NCBI RefSeq assembly: GCF_009765165.1
Contig: NZ_VLNU01000001.1
Span: forward strand, 1-64,000
Source of the DNA: Lysobacter panacisoli
Lineage (GTDB): Bacteria; Pseudomonadota; Gammaproteobacteria; Xanthomonadales; Xanthomonadaceae
Length of the DNA: 64,000 nucleotides
Reading direction: 5' to 3'
Shown one piece after another: positions 36,634-46,187 of this stretch. Each line of letters starts with the position of its first letter. The stretch's first letter is position 1. Both the position numbers and the translations under genes were made by a program. Under the pieces are notes generated by a model, which saw only the letters and a list, made by a program, of their open reading frames with translations, had not been told where the DNA came from and made no database searches.

Positions 36634-37260
36634 TCACTTCTGCCGCCAGCCGCCGCCGGCGTCCTGCACCCACCAGCCGGGACGGGCGCTGTCGATCCAC
36701 TGGCGCGCGAACACGGCGCGGATCTGCTGCTCCCATTCGGGATGGTTGTTGGCGACCGCGATCTCGCGGTAGACGGCCTTGGCGTCGCGGCCCTGGTCGG
36801 CCACGGCCTGGTTCACCGCCACGCGCTGCGGCAGCGGGATCTTCGCCGCGTCGCGCACCGCGATGGTGCCGTCGTTGGCGAAGCCCAGCGCGCCCGAATC
36901 GAAATGCGCACGCAGCTGGCTGTCGAAGCGCGAACCCATGCGCGACTGGATCGCCTGGATCGCCGGCGTCTTGATGGTGATGTCGGGCTGGTCCTGCGCA
37001 TGCGCGCTGCCGATGCCGACCAGGCCCAGCCAGTCGATGCGCGAGGCGAGCGTCGGCTGCGAGGCCGGCACGTAGGCGCTCTGCCCGCCCGGCTTGTCCT
37101 GCGGCTTGGACTGCTCCTGTTGCTGCGCTTCGTCGCCGATCACCTTCTCGACGAACTCGCGGGCCGCTTCCTTGGCCTCGGCGGCCGGGAAGTACACGTT
37201 GATCGTGACGCACGCGGACAGCATGACCGCGGCGACCGGAATCCCCATCCAACGGCGCAT
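36634..37260 (-). CDS. YdbL-family (DUF1318) lipoprotein
   Basis: A 208-residue protein with lipobox LSAC (MRRWMGIPVAAVMLSAC), then VTINVYFPAAEAKEAAREF, a Gln/Lys-rich linker, and a C-terminal DUF1318 domain (~100-208; ALGFANDGTIAVRDA, NHPEWEQQIRAVF). In E. coli, YdbL is a soluble periplasmic partner of the intermembrane phospholipid bridge YdbH-YnbE; here the DUF1318 protein is itself lipidated. The start at 37260 follows GGAGAA with proper spacing. The YdbH-like gene ends 37 bases upstream, and no YnbE gene fits between. I infer it may combine YnbE- and YdbL-like roles. Confidence 0.85.
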   Translation of the reverse strand: MRRWMGIPVAAVMLSACVTINVYFPAAEAKEAAREFVEKVIGDEAQQQEQSKPQDKPGGQSAYVPASQPTLASRIDWLGLVGIGSAHAQDQPDITIKTPAIQAIQSRMGSRFDSQLRAHFDSGALGFANDGTIAVRDAAKIPLPQRVAVNQAVADQGRDAKAVYREIAVANNHPEWEQQIRAVFARQWIDSARPGWWVQDAGGGWRQK

Positions 37261-37297
37261 ATGTGTTCTCCAGAACATTCGTTTGAACCCCGACAAC

Positions 37298-39334
37298 TTA
37301 CTCGAAGACCGGTTTCAGGTCGCCCGTGCTGGCCGCCTCAAGGCGCTCCATCAGCGTCGGCCAGTCCACCCGGCGGTTGAAGCCGACCACGCTCAGCCGC
37401 GGCAGGCCCGAACCCTCGACGATAATGAAGCCATTTCCGGCTGAACCCAGCCCATCCATCAGGCAGATTTCTTCGCCCAGCCGGCACGACAGGCCGATGC
37501 GCCGATAGCCGAAGTCGTCGAACAGGCCCAGCAACTGCGACTGCAGGCTGGTGACGAAGGACGCGTCGCTGACACTGGACAGGTCCTGCACGGCGCGCTG
37601 GCTGATGCGCTGGCGCACGCCATCGCGGCGCGCGGCGTCGCGGTCGGTGTGCAACTGCGCGTCGAAGGCGACCGGCTGCCAGTCGACCAGGCGCAGTCGA
37701 TCGAAACGCCCGTCCAGCTTGCCGGTGATGGTGCCGAAGCCGAGCACGCCGGTCAGCGACTCCAGGTCGATGTCCTCGAACGCGATGTCCGACGACAGCG
37801 TCGGTGCGACACCAAACGGTCGCTCCATTGCCAGCGAAGACACCTGCACCGTGCCGCCGAACAACTGCACCGACAGCCCGCCCTCGAAGTCGAGTCGGTC
37901 GTCGGCGTAGCGCGCTTCGGGGATGAGGCCGGTGAGTTCGCCGGTGAAGGCGGGCCAGTCCAGCGCCTTGGCGAGCTGCGCGATGTCGAGCTTGTCGAGT
38001 TCCAGTCCGAAGCGGATGTCGAGCCCCTGCCCCCCCGACGGCGGGCGCAGGTGGAAGTGATCGATGGTGACGTTGCCGCCGAGCATCGGCATCGACATAC
38101 CCTGGCGCAGCCGCAGTTCGCCGTCGATGCTCGCGAACGGCAATTCCGCGGCGCCGAAGTCCAGCCCGTGCAGCTTGCCGCCGTTCCAGCGCAATGCGCT
38201 GTCGACCTCCGTATCCGACGAGAAGCGCACGTCGCCTTCCAGTCCGGCAAAATCGAAACGCCCCTGCGGGTCGTCGATGTCCACCGCGTGCGGCACGAAA
38301 TCGACGCGATGCAACTCGCCTTCATCCATGCGCAACGTCAGGTCGGCGGCGCCGCGCAGTTGCAGGTCGGCCAGGCCCGCGAGACCAAGGAAACCGGTGA
38401 GATAACCGTCGCGCAACCGTGCGAGGTCGAGGCTGCGCGCACGCACATCGAGTGAGCGCAGGCTGGCATCGCTACCGAGCGCCGCGCTGCCCTGCGCGGT
38501 CACGACGCCACTGTCGTCCCAGTGCCATTGCGGCACGCGCCACGCGCCCTGCGGCGTGGACGTCGCCACCAGACCCAATCCGATGCGCCGCTGCTGCAGG
38601 GCGAGGTAAGCATTGCCGAACAGCAGGTCGCCGCCATGCAGCGCACCGTCGATCGACACCTGCGTTTCCACGCCGAACGCGGCGTCGATGGCGAGGTTCG
38701 CGCCGAGGTTTTCGCCGGCAATGGTGCCGTCGGCGGTGTCGAACCCACCGCCGGTCAGCCGCAACGGACCGGTCACGCGCAAGGGTGCATTCGCAGGTGC
38801 GGCGATCGTGAGCTGGCCGTCCAGCGTGCCGGCTTTCAGGCGTCCATCAGCCCATGCCTTGCCGAGCAACGCCTGCGCCCAGGCCAGCGGCACGCGTGCG
38901 AGATCGATGCGTGTGAGGTCCGGCGCCGCGATGTCCCGATGCACGGCCATCGTGCTGCGGCCCTGGGTCAGGCGCGCGTCGGTGCGGGCGTCGTCGAGGT
39001 CGAGCGCCAGGCGCATCGACGGTCCGCGCCCGCTGCGCAGTTCGCCTTCACAAAACCATCGATTGCCCTCGTGCGAGAGTGGGCACTGCCAGGCGACATC
39101 GCGGAAGCGGTAGCCGAGTTCGGGGGCGTCGACCCGTTCGGCCTGCAACCGCAATCGTCCCTGGGCGGCGTCGGCCGGCCAGTCGAGCGTCACGCGCACG
39201 CCTTCCAGCGACGCGACGGCGGTACGTACCTTGGCGATGCGCGCTTGCACCGAACGGCCGCTCGCCTCGCCCGGGAACGCGATCGGCAGCAGCAGCGTGC
39301 AGGCCAGCAGCAGGCGTAAGATCGGACGCGACAT
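37298..39334 (-). CDS. YdbH-like AsmA-family intermembrane transport protein
   Basis: A 678-residue envelope protein: N-terminal signal or anchor (ILRLLLACTLLLPIAF), then a long beta-rich body typical of AsmA-like repeating beta-groove proteins (DIDDPQGRFDFAGLEGDV, LTGGGFDTADGTIAGENL), and a C-terminal YdbH domain (~440-678) with IDGELRLRQGMSMPMLGG and DIDLESLTGVLGFGTITG. E. coli YdbH, with TamB and YhdP, carries phospholipids from the inner to the outer membrane. The adjacent DUF1318 lipoprotein supports this role. The start MSRPILRLLL is chosen because it begins the signal segment. Only 27 bases separate it from the divergent receiver-Hpt gene. Confidence 0.87.
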   Translation of the reverse strand: MSRPILRLLLACTLLLPIAFPGEASGRSVQARIAKVRTAVASLEGVRVTLDWPADAAQGRLRLQAERVDAPELGYRFRDVAWQCPLSHEGNRWFCEGELRSGRGPSMRLALDLDDARTDARLTQGRSTMAVHRDIAAPDLTRIDLARVPLAWAQALLGKAWADGRLKAGTLDGQLTIAAPANAPLRVTGPLRLTGGGFDTADGTIAGENLGANLAIDAAFGVETQVSIDGALHGGDLLFGNAYLALQQRRIGLGLVATSTPQGAWRVPQWHWDDSGVVTAQGSAALGSDASLRSLDVRARSLDLARLRDGYLTGFLGLAGLADLQLRGAADLTLRMDEGELHRVDFVPHAVDIDDPQGRFDFAGLEGDVRFSSDTEVDSALRWNGGKLHGLDFGAAELPFASIDGELRLRQGMSMPMLGGNVTIDHFHLRPPSGGQGLDIRFGLELDKLDIAQLAKALDWPAFTGELTGLIPEARYADDRLDFEGGLSVQLFGGTVQVSSLAMERPFGVAPTLSSDIAFEDIDLESLTGVLGFGTITGKLDGRFDRLRLVDWQPVAFDAQLHTDRDAARRDGVRQRISQRAVQDLSSVSDASFVTSLQSQLLGLFDDFGYRRIGLSCRLGEEICLMDGLGSAGNGFIIVEGSGLPRLSVVGFNRRVDWPTLMERLEAASTGDLKPVFE

Positions 39335-39361
39335 CCGATCAGCATACCGACAGGACGCGAA

Positions 39362-40120
39362 ATGCCGATGATGCCCGACACGCTTCCCCGCATCCTGCTG
39401 GTCGAGGACGACCCGACCAGCCGCACTTTCCTCGCGGCGGCGCTGCGCGCCACGCCCGCGGACGTGGATGCCGCCGACAGCCTCGCCGGCGCGCTCGCGC
39501 TCGCCTCGGCGCAGGACTATGCGGCGTGGATGATCGACGCGCGCCTGCCCGACGGCAGCGGCGAGGAACTGCTCTCGCGCCTGCGCCTGCGCCACCCCGC
39601 AACGCCCGCCCTCGCCCACACTGCCGCGCACGAGGCGACCATCCTCGATGGGCTGGTGCAGGCCGGTTTCGCCGAGGCGCTGACCAAGCCGATGCCCGCG
39701 GCCACGGTGCAGGGCGCGCTGCGACGCGTGCTCGGCATCGCGCCGCCGATTCCTGCCGCGTCGATTGCGTCGTCCATCGACGAGGGACTCGTCCTGTGGG
39801 ACGACGAGGCGGCGTTGTTGGCGCTCAACGGGCATCGCTCGCACGTGGATACGCTGCGCGATCTGTTCGTCAACGAATTGCCGAACACGGTCTATGCGAT
39901 CTCGACCGCGGCCGAGCGCGGCGACCTCGACTCGGTACGCAGCGACCTGCACAAACTGCGCGCGAGCTGCGGCTTCGTCGGGGCGCAGCGGCTGGCCGCC
40001 ACCGTGCACGCGTTGCAGGATGAACCTTCGTCGGCGACGCGTTTGCAGGCCTTCGAACAGGTTGCGCGCGAAACGCTCACGCAACTGCCGGCGGCGACGG
40101 ATCACTCCCCGGTGGTGTGA
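39362..40120 (+). CDS. Response regulator receiver-Hpt hybrid protein
   Basis: A 252-residue phosphorelay protein without DNA-binding output. Residues ~8-125 form a receiver domain with acidic Glu15-Asp16-Asp17, phospho-acceptor Asp59 ([11 protein letters not shown]), the Thr in AHTAA and Lys110 in LTKPM. Residues ~150-245 form a histidine phosphotransfer domain with His198 in [10 protein letters not shown]. It could shuttle phosphate between an unseen hybrid kinase and another regulator. No kinase gene is in this window. Divergent from the YdbH-like gene; its 3' end overlaps convergent recO by 19 bases, so the mRNAs are complementary there. Confidence 0.88.
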   Translation: MPMMPDTLPRILLVEDDPTSRTFLAAALRATPADVDAADSLAGALALASAQDYAAWMIDARLPDGSGEELLSRLRLRHPATPALAHTAAHEATILDGLVQAGFAEALTKPMPAATVQGALRRVLGIAPPIPAASIASSIDEGLVLWDDEAALLALNGHRSHVDTLRDLFVNELPNTVYAISTAAERGDLDSVRSDLHKLRASCGFVGAQRLAATVHALQDEPSSATRLQAFEQVARETLTQLPAATDHSPVV

Positions 40121-40854
40121 CCGTCGCGCGGTGCCGCCACGCGGCCGAGTTCAGACAGCATTTCCCACGACTTCAGACCGCGCGGCCCGAGATGGTGCGC
40201 GAGCACGCCGCGCATGGCGCGACGCAGACCGGGCAGATCGTCGCCCTCGGGCAAGCGGTCGTCGGCGAGCGCGAGCAGACCGCGTCCCGTCGCCGCACTG
40301 CTGCGGTCGCCATGACCGCGATCGCTCAGCAGCCGGCGCGGACCGTGCTCCGGATCGAGGCGATAGCGCGCGGCGGGATCGATCGGATCGCCGTCGCCGT
40401 CGTGGTGCCAGTCGAAACCGAAACCGAGGGCCTCGAGCAGGTCGCGTTCGTAACGGCGCAGCGTCCACGCCAGCGGCTCGCCCGCACCGAGGCGCTGGCG
40501 GGCTCGCGCATAGGCGTCGTAGAGCTCGGGCGCGGGATCTTGGCGCGGTGCCAGGCGCAGCGTGAGTTCGTTGAGATAGAAGCCGGACAGCATCGCTTCG
40601 CCGCCGAGGCGAGGCGCGACGTCCATCGCTTCGGCGGTGTTCAACCGCGCCAGTTCGCCGGTCTGCACCGCGTCGAAGCGGATCCATTGCAGAGGCTGCA
40701 ACGCCGCGCGCAATGCCTGCCGCTTCGGCCCCTGTACGCCGCGCGCGACCAGGCCGAGGCGGCCGTGGCGTTCGCTCAGTACCTCGACCAGCAGACTGGT
40801 TTCACGCCAGGGCCGCGCGTGCAGGACGAAGGCGGATTCGGCGGTGAGGCGCAT
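40102..40854 (-). CDS. recO: DNA repair protein RecO
   Basis: A 250-residue recombination mediator. The N-terminal OB-fold has the family pattern [18 protein letters not shown] and [13 protein letters not shown]; the helical C-terminal part has [13 protein letters not shown] and [15 protein letters not shown]. RecO works with RecR and RecF to load RecA onto SSB-covered single-stranded DNA. It is the last gene of the lepA-lepB-DUF4845-rnc-era-recO set, the common proteobacterial order. The zinc-binding Cys residues seen in some RecO proteins are absent. Confidence 0.95.
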   Translation of the reverse strand: MRLTAESAFVLHARPWRETSLLVEVLSERHGRLGLVARGVQGPKRQALRAALQPLQWIRFDAVQTGELARLNTAEAMDVAPRLGGEAMLSGFYLNELTLRLAPRQDPAPELYDAYARARQRLGAGEPLAWTLRRYERDLLEALGFGFDWHHDGDGDPIDPAARYRLDPEHGPRRLLSDRGHGDRSSAATGRGLLALADDRLPEGDDLPGLRRAMRGVLAHHLGPRGLKSWEMLSELGRVAAPRDGHTTGE

Positions 40855-40881
40855 CGCGTGCCGGGATTCGTGGATCGCGGC

Positions 40882-41778
40882 TCAGTCGTGGTATCCGAAC
40901 GCACGCAGCGCGGCTTCGTCGTCCGACCAGCCCTCGCGCACGCGTACCCAGGTCTGCAGGAATACCTTCGCGCCGAACAGGCGCTCCATCTGCTGGCGCG
41001 AACGCGCACCGATCTCGCGCAGGCGCTCGCCACCCTTGCCGATGACGATGGCCTTCTGGCCGTCGCGTTCGACCCAGATCACCGCACCGATGCGCAGCAT
41101 CGTGCCGTCGACCTCGAACTTCTCGATCTCCACAGTGGTCGCGTACGGCAATTCCTCGCCGAGCTGGCGCATGAGCTGCTCGCGCACCATCTCGCCAGCG
41201 AGGAAGCGCTGGCTCTTGTCGGTGATTTCGTCCTCGCCGTACAGCGCGGGCTGCTCGGGCAGCAGCGCGAGCGTGTCCTTCACCAGCGCTTCCAGCCCCT
41301 TGCGCCTGAGCGCGGACACCGGGTGCACCGCGGCGAACTCGCGTCCCTCGCTGACCTTGGCCAGGAACGGCAGCAGCGTGGCCTTGTCCTTGACGCGATC
41401 GACCTGATTGACCACCAGCACGACCGGCAGGCCGGCCTTCTTCAACGCGTCGAACGCGAGTCCGTCCTCGTCGTCCCACTGGCCTGCACGCACGACCAGG
41501 ATCGCGGCATCCACGCCTTCCAGCGCGCCGCGGGCGGCGCGGTTCATCCAGCGGTTCATCGCGCGCTTCTGCTCGCGGTGGATTCCGGGCGTATCGACCA
41601 GAAGCAGCTGGCCTTCCGGGAAGGTGGCGATGCCGAGCAACTGATGACGCGTGGTCTGCGGGCGATCGGAGGTGATGCTGACCTTGGCGCCGACGAGCGC
41701 GTTGACCAGGGTGGACTTGCCGACGTTCGGGCGGCCGATGACGGCGACGTGGCCGGCGCGATGAGTGGGGGTATTCAT
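40882..41778 (-). CDS. era: GTPase Era
   Basis: A 298-residue essential GTPase for 16S rRNA maturation and 30S assembly. G1 is GRPNVGKS (15-22), followed by the switch region [11 protein letters not shown]3 DTPG and G4 NQVD. The C-terminal KH domain (~205-290) contains [13 protein letters not shown]. The start at [15 protein letters not shown] is fixed by family length; the longer upstream reading lacks support. It sits 67 bases downstream of rnc in the conserved order and 27 bases before recO. Confidence 0.97.
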   Translation of the reverse strand: MNTPTHRAGHVAVIGRPNVGKSTLVNALVGAKVSITSDRPQTTRHQLLGIATFPEGQLLLVDTPGIHREQKRAMNRWMNRAARGALEGVDAAILVVRAGQWDDEDGLAFDALKKAGLPVVLVVNQVDRVKDKATLLPFLAKVSEGREFAAVHPVSALRRKGLEALVKDTLALLPEQPALYGEDEITDKSQRFLAGEMVREQLMRQLGEELPYATTVEIEKFEVDGTMLRIGAVIWVERDGQKAIVIGKGGERLREIGARSRQQMERLFGAKVFLQTWVRVREGWSDDEAALRAFGYHD

Positions 41779-41845
41779 GGTGGGAATTGTCGGCGCGTGG
41801 CGCGCCGGGAGCAAACGCCGCACGCTGTGGGCGACGCCGCAGCGA

Positions 41846-42526
41846 TCAGGCTTCGTCGGACGCCGGCCCGGCGAGGCGCTCCAGCGCCGCTTCCGCCGCG
41901 ATCTGTTCCGCGGCGCGGCGCGAGCTGCCCACGCCTTCGGTCACCAGCGCCGGCTGCGCCAGCGTGCAGGTGACATGGAAGTTCTTGGCATGCTCCTCGC
42001 CGGACTCGGCCAACAGCGCGTAGACCGGCAGCGGCTTCTGCCGCCCCTGCAGCCATTCCTGCAAGCGGGTCTTGGCGTCCTTGCCGACCTTGTGCGGCGG
42101 CGGCAGCGCGTCGATCGCGTCCTGGAACCAGGGCAGCACGGCGTCGCGGCAGGTCGGGAAATCCGAGTCGAGATAGATCGCCGCGACGACCGCTTCCAGC
42201 GCGTCGGCCAGGATGGAGTCGCGACGATGGCCGCCGGATTTCATTTCGCCGGGGCCCAGCGTGAGGCGCGCGCCCAGTTCGAGCGTGCGCGCGATCGGCG
42301 CCAGCGCCGATTCGCGCACCAGTTCGGCGCGGGCGCGGGTCAACGCGCCTTCGTCGGCGCGCGGCCAGTGAGCGTACAGCGCTTCGGCAACGATCAGGTT
42401 GACCAGCGCGTCGCCGAGGAATTCAAGGCGCTCATTGTGCGGAGCGCCGGCACTGCGGTGAGTCAGGGCCTGCTCGAGCAGGCCCGGGGTGCGGAAGCGG
42501 TGGCCGATGCGATCAGTCATCCGCAC
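41846..42526 (-). CDS. rnc: Ribonuclease III
   Basis: A 226-residue double-strand-specific endoribonuclease that processes rRNA precursors and regulates mRNAs. The signature [17 protein letters not shown] includes catalytic Glu35 and Asp39; the second metal site lies in [16 protein letters not shown]. The C-terminal double-stranded RNA-binding domain (~150-222) has [19 protein letters not shown] and [19 protein letters not shown]. The start overlaps the 3' end of the DUF4845 gene by 14 bases (8 if the second Met, MTDRIG, is used). Confidence 0.97.
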   Translation of the reverse strand: MRMTDRIGHRFRTPGLLEQALTHRSAGAPHNERLEFLGDALVNLIVAEALYAHWPRADEGALTRARAELVRESALAPIARTLELGARLTLGPGEMKSGGHRRDSILADALEAVVAAIYLDSDFPTCRDAVLPWFQDAIDALPPPHKVGKDAKTRLQEWLQGRQKPLPVYALLAESGEEHAKNFHVTCTLAQPALVTEGVGSSRRAAEQIAAEAALERLAGPASDEA

Positions 42527-42890
42527 CGCGACTCAGGACCTGCTCGGCGTTGAAATGGCCGACCACGTCGATGTTGGCGATCAGCGGGCGACGCACTTCG
42601 TAGTCCACCGTGATGATGTAGCCCGTGTCGCGGCGCGCGATCTTCACGTTCTCCTGCTTCACGTTGTCGCTGTAGCTGACGTACAGGCGGCGGAAGAACA
42701 GGTCCTTGATGCGGCCCGGGTCCTTCTGGCTGATGCCCGCCTCCGACGAGAGCTCCTTGAGCGCTTCCTTGACCGCGAAGTACTCCGAATACATCGGCAC
42801 CAGCTTCATGCCCATGTAGATGAACACGCCCACCACGGCCAGCACGATGATGAACCCGATCAGGGTCATGCCGCTCTGATTACGCTTCAT
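42513..42890 (-). CDS. DUF4845 membrane protein
   Basis: A 125-residue protein with one N-terminal membrane helix ([20 protein letters not shown]) preceded by basic residues, giving a pilin-like look, and a small periplasmic domain with [22 protein letters not shown]4845 proteins lie between lepB and rnc in many Beta- and Gammaproteobacteria, as here; their function is unknown. The start is at MKRNQSG. The 3' end overlaps rnc. The pilin-like N terminus has no typical prepilin peptidase site. Confidence 0.88.
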   Translation of the reverse strand: MKRNQSGMTLIGFIIVLAVVGVFIYMGMKLVPMYSEYFAVKEALKELSSEAGISQKDPGRIKDLFFRRLYVSYSDNVKQENVKIARRDTGYIITVDYEVRRPLIANIDVVGHFNAEQVLSRGADD

Positions 42891-42959
42891 TTCAACCACT
42901 CCCCCATGTGTCTGCTTCAAACGCCCGATGCGCCGCCATCCCCGACGGCGCGTGCGGGA

Positions 42960-43745
42960 TTACCGGATGCTGTTGCCGATGCGCGAGGTATCCACGCCAC
43001 CGTCGAAGTTCATCCAGATCAGGAACGCCTTGCCACGGAGGTTCGCCTCCGGCAGGAAGCCCCAGTATCGGCTGTCCTCGCTGTTGTCGCGGTTGTCGCC
43101 CATCACGAAATAGTGACCCGGCGGCACGATCCAGTCACCCTCGCCCTGGTCGAGGAAAGGCGAATTGATGCGCTCAAGGACGTTGTGCTCGCGGCCGAGC
43201 AGGTTTTCGCGCAGTTCCTCGGCGCCGGTCATCTCGGTGCCGTTGCCCTTGCCCTGGTACACGCCGACCTGGGTGTAGCCCAGGACCTGCCCGTTCACGG
43301 TGACCTGGTTGTCGTGGTAGCCGACGCGGTCGCCCGGCAGGCCGACCACGCGCTTGATCCAGTCCTGGTCCGGATGGTGCGGCGGGCGGAACACGACCAC
43401 GTCCCCGCGCTTCGGCACGCCTAGGGCAACAACCTTGTGGTTGTTGATCGGCAGGCGCAGGCCGTAGGTGAACTTGTTGACCAGGATGAAGTCACCGGTC
43501 AGCAGCGTCGGCATCATCGAGTTCGACGGGATGCGGAACGGCTCGGCCACGAAGCTGCGCAGGATCAGCACCACCGCCAGCACCGGGAAGAACGCCTTGG
43601 AGTAATCGACGATCGCCGGCTCCTTGCCGTCGTCGAGCAGGCCCTGGCTCGCGGCGCGGCGCTTGGCGAGTACCAGCTTGTCCAGCAGCCACACCAGGCC
43701 GGTGACGAGGGTCAGGACGACCAGGGCGATTTCAAACCAACGCAT
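42960..43745 (-). CDS. lepB: Signal peptidase I
   Basis: A 261-residue inner-membrane serine protease that releases exported proteins from their signal peptides. Two N-terminal hydrophobic segments (~5-25 and ~50-66) precede the catalytic Ser76 in IPSNSMMPTL, general base Lys131 in WIKRVVGLPGD, and the family box YFVMGDNRDNSEDSRYWG. Length and order match family S26. It lies 179 bases downstream of lepA. The stretch between the two genes shows no other gene. Confidence 0.97.
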   Translation of the reverse strand: MRWFEIALVVLTLVTGLVWLLDKLVLAKRRAASQGLLDDGKEPAIVDYSKAFFPVLAVVLILRSFVAEPFRIPSNSMMPTLLTGDFILVNKFTYGLRLPINNHKVVALGVPKRGDVVVFRPPHHPDQDWIKRVVGLPGDRVGYHDNQVTVNGQVLGYTQVGVYQGKGNGTEMTGAEELRENLLGREHNVLERINSPFLDQGEGDWIVPPGHYFVMGDNRDNSEDSRYWGFLPEANLRGKAFLIWMNFDGGVDTSRIGNSIR

Positions 43746-43924
43746 GCATGCTCCTCGGGAGCCGGGATTCGGAATTCGGGATTGGACGACGGCAGGGCGG
43801 CGGACCGCCCGGCAGGCCGTCCCCCGACAAGCCTGCCGGAGCGAGCATAGCCGGGGATCTGCCCTTCGTCATTGCGACAACGGCCGACCCGGGGTCGGAT
43901 TCGGGCGCGTCGTCCGCGGGCCCG

Positions 43925-45718
43925 TCACTTGCTGTCCACCTGCAGCACCGCCAGGAAGGCCTCCTGCGGGATCTCCACGCGCCCGACCTGCTTCATCCGC
44001 TTCTTGCCCTCTTTCTGCTTCTCGAGGAGCTTCTTCTTGCGGCTGATGTCGCCGCCGTAGCACTTGGCCAGCACGTTCTTGCGCATGGCCTTGACCGTGG
44101 ACCGGGCGATGATCTGCGAGCCGATCGCGGCCTGGATGGCGACGTCGAACATCTGGCGCGGGATCAGCTCCTTCATCTTCTCGCACAGGTCGCGGCCACG
44201 GCGGTCGGCATGGCTGCGGTGGGTGATGATCGACAGCGCATCGACCTTGTCGCCGTTGATCAGCGTATCCACGCGCACGAACGGACCGGCCTCGAAACGC
44301 AGGAAGTGGTAGTCCAGCGAGGCGTAGCCGCGGCTGACCGACTTGAGCTTGTCGAAGAAGTCCAGCACCACTTCGGCCATCGGCAGCTCGTAGCTGATCT
44401 GCACCTGGCCACCCATGTACTGGATGCCGATCTGCACGCCGCGCTTCTCTTCGCACAGCGTGATCACGTTGCCCACGTAATCCGGCGGCGTGAGGATGTT
44501 GGCGCGGATGATCGGCTCGCGGATTTCCTCGACCATGTTCACCGGCGGCAGCTTGGCCGGGTTGTCCATCGGCACGATGCTGCCGTCGGTCTTGAGCACC
44601 TCGTAGATCACCGTCGGCGCGGTGCTGATGAGGTTGAGGTTGTACTCGCGCTCCAGCCGCTCCTGCACGATCTCCATGTGCAGCATGCCGAGGAAGCCGC
44701 AGCGGAAACCGAAGCCCATCGCTTCGGAACTTTCCGGCTCGAAGCGCAGCGCGGCATCGTTGAGGCGCAGCTTGTCCAACGCTTCGCGCAGGTCCGGATA
44801 GTCCTCGGCGTCGACCGGGAACAGACCGGCGAACACGCGCGGCTGCATTTCCTGGAAGCCCGGCAGCGGCTTGGCGGCGGGGTCGCCCGCCAGCGTCAGC
44901 GTGTCGCCGACCGGCGCGCCGTGCACGTCCTTGATCGATGCGTGGATCCAGCCCACCTCGCCCGCGCCAAGCTTGGGCAGGTCCTTTCGCTTGGGCGTGA
45001 ACACGCCGACCTTGTCGACCTGGTGCGTGCGACCGGTCGACATCACCAGCAGCTTGTCGCCGGGCTTGATCTCGCCCTGCATCACGCGCACCAGCGAGAC
45101 CACGCCGAGGTAGTTGTCGAACCACGAGTCGATGATCAGCGCCTGCAGCTTGTCGGTGTCGCGCGGCTTCGGCGGCGGGATGCGATGGACGATCGCTTCC
45201 AGCACATCCTGCACGTTGAGGCCGGTCTTGGCGCTGATCGCCACGGCGTCCTCGGCGTCGATGCCGATGACTGCCTCGATCTCGGCCTTGGCGCGCTCGA
45301 TGTCGGCCGTCGGCAGGTCGATCTTGTTCAACACCGGCACGACTTCCAGGCCCTGCTCCACCGCGGTGTAGCAGTTGGCGACGGACTGCGCCTCCACGCC
45401 CTGCGCGGCGTCCACCACCAGCAGCGCGCCTTCGCACGCGGCCAGCGAGCGGCTGACTTCGTAGCTGAAGTCGACGTGGCCGGGAGTGTCGATGAAATTG
45501 AGGAAGTAGGTCTGCCCGTCCTTCGCCTTGTACGGCAGCGACACGGATTGGGCCTTGATGGTGATGCCGCGCTCGCGCTCGATCGGGTTCGAATCGAGGA
45601 CCTGGGCTTCCATCTCGCGGGCTTCGAGGCCGCCACAGAGCTGGATGATGCGGTCGGCCAGGGTCGACTTGCCGTGGTCGACGTGGGCGATGATGGAAAA
45701 GTTTCTGATCTGCTGCAT
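43925..45718 (-). CDS. lepA: Elongation factor 4 (LepA)
   Basis: A 597-residue translational GTPase that helps ribosome biogenesis/initiation and back-translocation under stress. The G domain has [14 protein letters not shown], the switch region [18 protein letters not shown] and NKIDLP. EF-G-like domains II, III and V follow, then the LepA-specific C-terminal domain ([20 protein letters not shown]). The start [10 protein letters not shown] is the conserved one; upstream in-frame sequence is non-coding and lies opposite a small secreted peptide gene. First gene of the lepA-lepB-...-recO series. Confidence 0.98.
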   Translation of the reverse strand: MQQIRNFSIIAHVDHGKSTLADRIIQLCGGLEAREMEAQVLDSNPIERERGITIKAQSVSLPYKAKDGQTYFLNFIDTPGHVDFSYEVSRSLAACEGALLVVDAAQGVEAQSVANCYTAVEQGLEVVPVLNKIDLPTADIERAKAEIEAVIGIDAEDAVAISAKTGLNVQDVLEAIVHRIPPPKPRDTDKLQALIIDSWFDNYLGVVSLVRVMQGEIKPGDKLLVMSTGRTHQVDKVGVFTPKRKDLPKLGAGEVGWIHASIKDVHGAPVGDTLTLAGDPAAKPLPGFQEMQPRVFAGLFPVDAEDYPDLREALDKLRLNDAALRFEPESSEAMGFGFRCGFLGMLHMEIVQERLEREYNLNLISTAPTVIYEVLKTDGSIVPMDNPAKLPPVNMVEEIREPIIRANILTPPDYVGNVITLCEEKRGVQIGIQYMGGQVQISYELPMAEVVLDFFDKLKSVSRGYASLDYHFLRFEAGPFVRVDTLINGDKVDALSIITHRSHADRRGRDLCEKMKELIPRQMFDVAIQAAIGSQIIARSTVKAMRKNVLAKCYGGDISRKKKLLEKQKEGKKRMKQVGRVEIPQEAFLAVLQVDSK

Positions 45719-45763
45719 GCGGGGCCGCGCGAGGCTAGCCGGTTCCTTGAAAATCAACGAGAA

Positions 45764-45793
45764 ATTATCGCACATGCGCAAGCGGCCTGGCAC
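45764..45793 (-). promoter_or_regulatory. Possible sigma-70 promoter of lepA
   Basis: On the minus strand, GTGCCA is followed after 18 bases by GATAAT, 46 bases before the lepA start codon. The -10 element is good and the -35 element weak. Confidence 0.4.
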
Positions 45794-45877
45794 TTGACGC
45801 AGGGGACGGACGGCACGACCGTCGAAATGCCGGCTAAAACCGGCCTCGACCAAGTGCCCAATACAAGGACGCAGATC

Positions 45878-46141
45878 ATGAAGTACTTTCTGGCGATTAT
45901 GTTGCTTACTTTCTCTTTCACTGCTTCGGCCACGACCGTGGAAAAACCGACCTTGCAATCTATTCAGGCCGACATTACGGAAAAGACCGAGAGGCACTGC
46001 ACTCCTCTGCAAAATGTGGCATTGAGAACAAAGGATAATCACGCGAATGTTGGGAATAAATCCCAAGATGGCGATTGTCCTGATGTTTGCTGCGTTGACA
46101 TCAAGGGCACCCGATACTGCGGGCAGTGCACCTGCGCATGA
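45878..46141 (+). CDS. Small secreted Cys-rich peptide, unknown function
   Basis: An 87-residue protein. The first 18 residues are a clear signal peptide ([18 protein letters not shown]). The mature ~69 residues are polar and end in a Cys-dense tail ([19 protein letters not shown] plus two residues and more Cys), with seven Cys in total including one at ERHC. AAGGA lies ~9 bases before the ATG. The gene is on the plus strand between minus-strand lepA and mucD/degQ and is markedly more AT-rich than they are. A 14-bp perfect hairpin follows the stop. It could be a bacteriocin-like, redox or metal-binding peptide; I recognise no family. Confidence 0.65.
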   Translation: MKYFLAIMLLTFSFTASATTVEKPTLQSIQADITEKTERHCTPLQNVALRTKDNHANVGNKSQDGDCPDVCCVDIKGTRYCGQCTCA

Positions 46142-46151
46142 AGTGCCCAAC

Positions 46152-46182
46152 AAGCCGCCGAGGCAATATGCCTCGGCGGCTT
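46152..46182. terminator. Long hairpin terminator between convergent genes
   Basis: A perfect 14-bp stem (AAGCCGCCGAGGCA / TGCCTCGGCGGCTT) with a 3-base loop sits between the Cys-rich peptide gene and the convergent degQ/mucD end. It can serve both strands, although the T tracts are short. Confidence 0.75.
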
Positions 46183-46187
46183 AGCGA

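Noticed and set aside
43748..45877. Long plus-strand reading leading into the Cys-rich peptide
   Set aside because: It is antisense to lepA. Only the part from 45878 has a signal peptide and a ribosome binding site, so the small peptide was annotated from there.
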